NCBI GenBank assembly: GCA_019118985.1
Contig: DWXX01000016.1
Coordinates: forward strand, 1 to 6,794
Source: Candidatus Faecalibacterium faecipullorum
GTDB taxonomy: Bacteria > Bacillota > Clostridia > Oscillospirales > Ruminococcaceae
Reading direction: 5' to 3'
Length of the DNA: 6,794 nt
Shown in pieces: positions 6,015 through 6,794 of this stretch. A program made the translations under genes and the position numbers. Under the pieces are notes generated by a model, which had not been told where the DNA came from, searched no databases, and saw only the letters and a list, made by a program, of their open reading frames with translations. Positions within the stretch are counted from its first letter, which is position 1. Each line of letters begins with the position of its first letter.

Positions 6015-6605
6015 ACGAAACACGCCAAATTCCGCATCAGCTTCCAGTACAATTCGCCGGTGGTGCTGACCTTTTTCCTGCTCTGTCTGGCGGCCCTCGC
6101 GCTGGACGGCGCCACAAACGGCTGGACCACCACCCACCTGTTCTGCGTCTACCGGTCCTCGCTGGCCGACCCGCTGTTTTACATACGGCTGTTCGGCCAT
6201 GTGCTGGGCCACGCCGACCTCGAGCATTTCCTCAGCAACATGCTGCTGTTCCTGGTCATCGGCCCCCCGATGGAGGAAAAATACGGCAGCCTGCCCCTGC
6301 TGAAGGCCATCGTCCTGACCGCCTTTGTGTCGGGGCTGCTGCAGTGCCTGCTCTTCCCGGGGGTGGCGCTGCTGGGCGCGTCGGGCATCGTGTTCATGCT
6401 GATCATGCTGTCCTCCCTGTCGGGGGGCACCGGGGGCATCCCGGTCACCATGCTGCTGGTGGCGGCCCTCTACCTGGGGGACCAGATCTACGCCATCCTC
6501 TTCGTGCAGGACAACGTGGCCAACTTCATGCACATCGTCGGCGGCATCTGCGGCACCGCCTTCGGCTTTTTCAGCGCCTACGCCAAACCCCGCAGGCGGC
6601 ACTGA
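6015..6605 (+). CDS. Rhomboid family intramembrane serine protease, apparent ACG start
   Basis: A polytopic membrane protease that cleaves transmembrane substrates within the bilayer. With the start at 6015 it has 196 residues and about six helices. The catalytic pair is present: Ser123 in GASGIVF (121-127) and His173 in NFMHIVGG (171-178). The usual loop/helix-2 pattern HADLEHFLSNMLLF (66-79) is there, including the H-x-x-x-N motif (H71, N75), as is GPPMEEKYG (83-91). It lacks extra domains and matches the small bacterial form. Start choice is unusual. AAAGGAG (5999-6005) sits 9 bases before ACG at 6015, and the 15 codons after it give KHAKFRISFQYNSPVVL, which matches how I recall this clostridial rhomboid subfamily beginning. 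The frame is closed by TGA at 5997 and has no ATG, TTG or CTG before GTG at 6060, which itself lacks a ribosome binding site. If GTG 6060 is used the protein has 181 residues and still contains both catalytic residues. Confidence 0.88.
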   Translation, partial: TKHAKFRISFQYNSPVVLTFFLLCLAALALDGATNGWTTTHLFCVYRSSLADPLFYIRLFGHVLGHADLEHFLSNMLLFLVIGPPMEEKYGSLPLLKAIVLTAFVSGLLQCLLFPGVALLGASGIVFMLIMLSSLSGGTGGIPVTMLLVAALYLGDQIYAILFVQDNVANFMHIVGGICGTAFGFFSAYAKPRRRH

Positions 6606-6609
6606 CGCC

Positions 6610-6660
6610 CGCCGCCGGCGGCGCCTTCCGAGCGTTTGGCTGAAAAGGCGGCGGCGCGCC
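6610..6660 (+). other. GC-rich inverted repeats after the rhomboid gene
   Basis: CGCCGCC/GGCGGCG forms a perfect 14-base palindrome at 6610-6623. A second GGCGGCG (6647-6653) could pair with the same left arm, and GGCGCGCC (6653-6660) is also palindromic. These may slow or end transcription of the mscS operon, but no T run follows closely, so I do not call a standard intrinsic terminator. Confidence 0.3.
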
Positions 6661-6685
6661 GGGGCAAAATCGTGCGTTTTGTCTA

Positions 6686-6714
6686 TTGTATTTTGGCCGC
6701 CGGGCCGCTATAAT
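6686..6714 (+). promoter_or_regulatory. Sigma-A promoter near right edge
   Basis: TTGTAT (6686-6691), a 17-base spacer and a consensus TATAAT (6709-6714). The predicted start is near 6721. It lies downstream of the rhomboid gene and points right, into a hairpin at 6733 and out of the window. Confidence 0.75.
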
Positions 6715-6732
6715 GTATCCATGAACAGCTGT

Positions 6733-6768
6733 GGCGCTGTGAGTCACCTCCGACTCGCAGCGCCTTTT
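6733..6768 (+). terminator. Terminator-like hairpin just after a promoter (small RNA or attenuator)
   Basis: GGCGCTG-T-GAGTC (6733-6745) pairs with GACTC-G-CAGCGCC (6752-6764): 13 bp with one T-G wobble and a 6-base loop, ACCTCC, followed by TTTT (6765-6768) and a GT-rich stretch. It begins about 12 bases after the predicted start at 6721, so the promoter would yield an RNA of roughly 50 bases unless termination is relieved. The loop and its left flank, TCACCTCC, match the anti-Shine-Dalgarno end of 16S rRNA. It could be a free-standing small RNA or the leader of a gene beyond 6794; nothing in the remaining 26 bases decides. Confidence 0.65.
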
Positions 6769-6794
6769 GTGTGTACATTCCCGGACCCGTCGCA

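Overview
The window is GC-rich DNA (about two thirds G+C by eye) in which every gene has a strong Gram-positive-type ribosome binding site. Near-consensus sigma-A promoters and an FMN-riboswitch-controlled riboflavin ECF transporter are also present. The gene content and the HisRS subtype suggest a high-GC gut Clostridia/Oscillospiraceae bacterium (the Faecalibacterium / Gemmiger / Subdoligranulum neighbourhood). That assignment is an inference from composition and protein style, not from a database match. There is no sign of phage, insertion sequences or CRISPR; it looks like ordinary chromosome with a few oddities.

Layout. (1) Positions 1-1749, minus strand: the 5' end of an exported FMN-binding lipoprotein runs off the left edge. 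It has its own excellent promoter (481-509) and a hairpin at the very 5' end of its mRNA. Upstream lies an MFS transporter of the oxalate/formate-antiporter type (556-1749). (2) Positions 1788-3172, plus strand: a histidyl-tRNA synthetase (1872-3116) with a TTGACA-18-TATAAT promoter, a short leader without room for a T-box, and a strong terminator shared with the convergent gene downstream. (3) Positions 3184-4115, minus strand: ribU, the riboflavin-binding ECF S-component, preceded by an FMN riboswitch, an intrinsic terminator and an extended -10 promoter. (4) Positions 4148-6605, plus strand: a divergently transcribed probable operon of an MscS-family channel, a CYTH/triphosphate-tunnel enzyme, a very short reading frame with a perfect ribosome binding site, and a rhomboid protease. 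(5) Positions 6606-6794: a near-consensus promoter followed within about 45 bases by a 13-bp hairpin and a T run. This predicts a very short transcript whose loop carries the anti-Shine-Dalgarno sequence CCTCC; it is either a small RNA or the attenuated leader of a gene beyond the window.

Functional links. A flavin theme joins the left half: riboflavin uptake is under FMN control, and a surface lipoprotein carries a covalent-FMN-type motif. They are separate transcripts, so the connection is inferred. The MscS-CYTH-rhomboid run is a membrane/stress-type operon whose members have no established joint pathway.

The most unusual points are the rhomboid gene, which has no normal start codon where its ribosome binding site and conserved N-terminus demand one (ACG at 6015); the orphan 26-codon frame just before it; and the short hairpin RNA candidate at the right edge. 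I did not find a clear previously undescribed multi-gene system.
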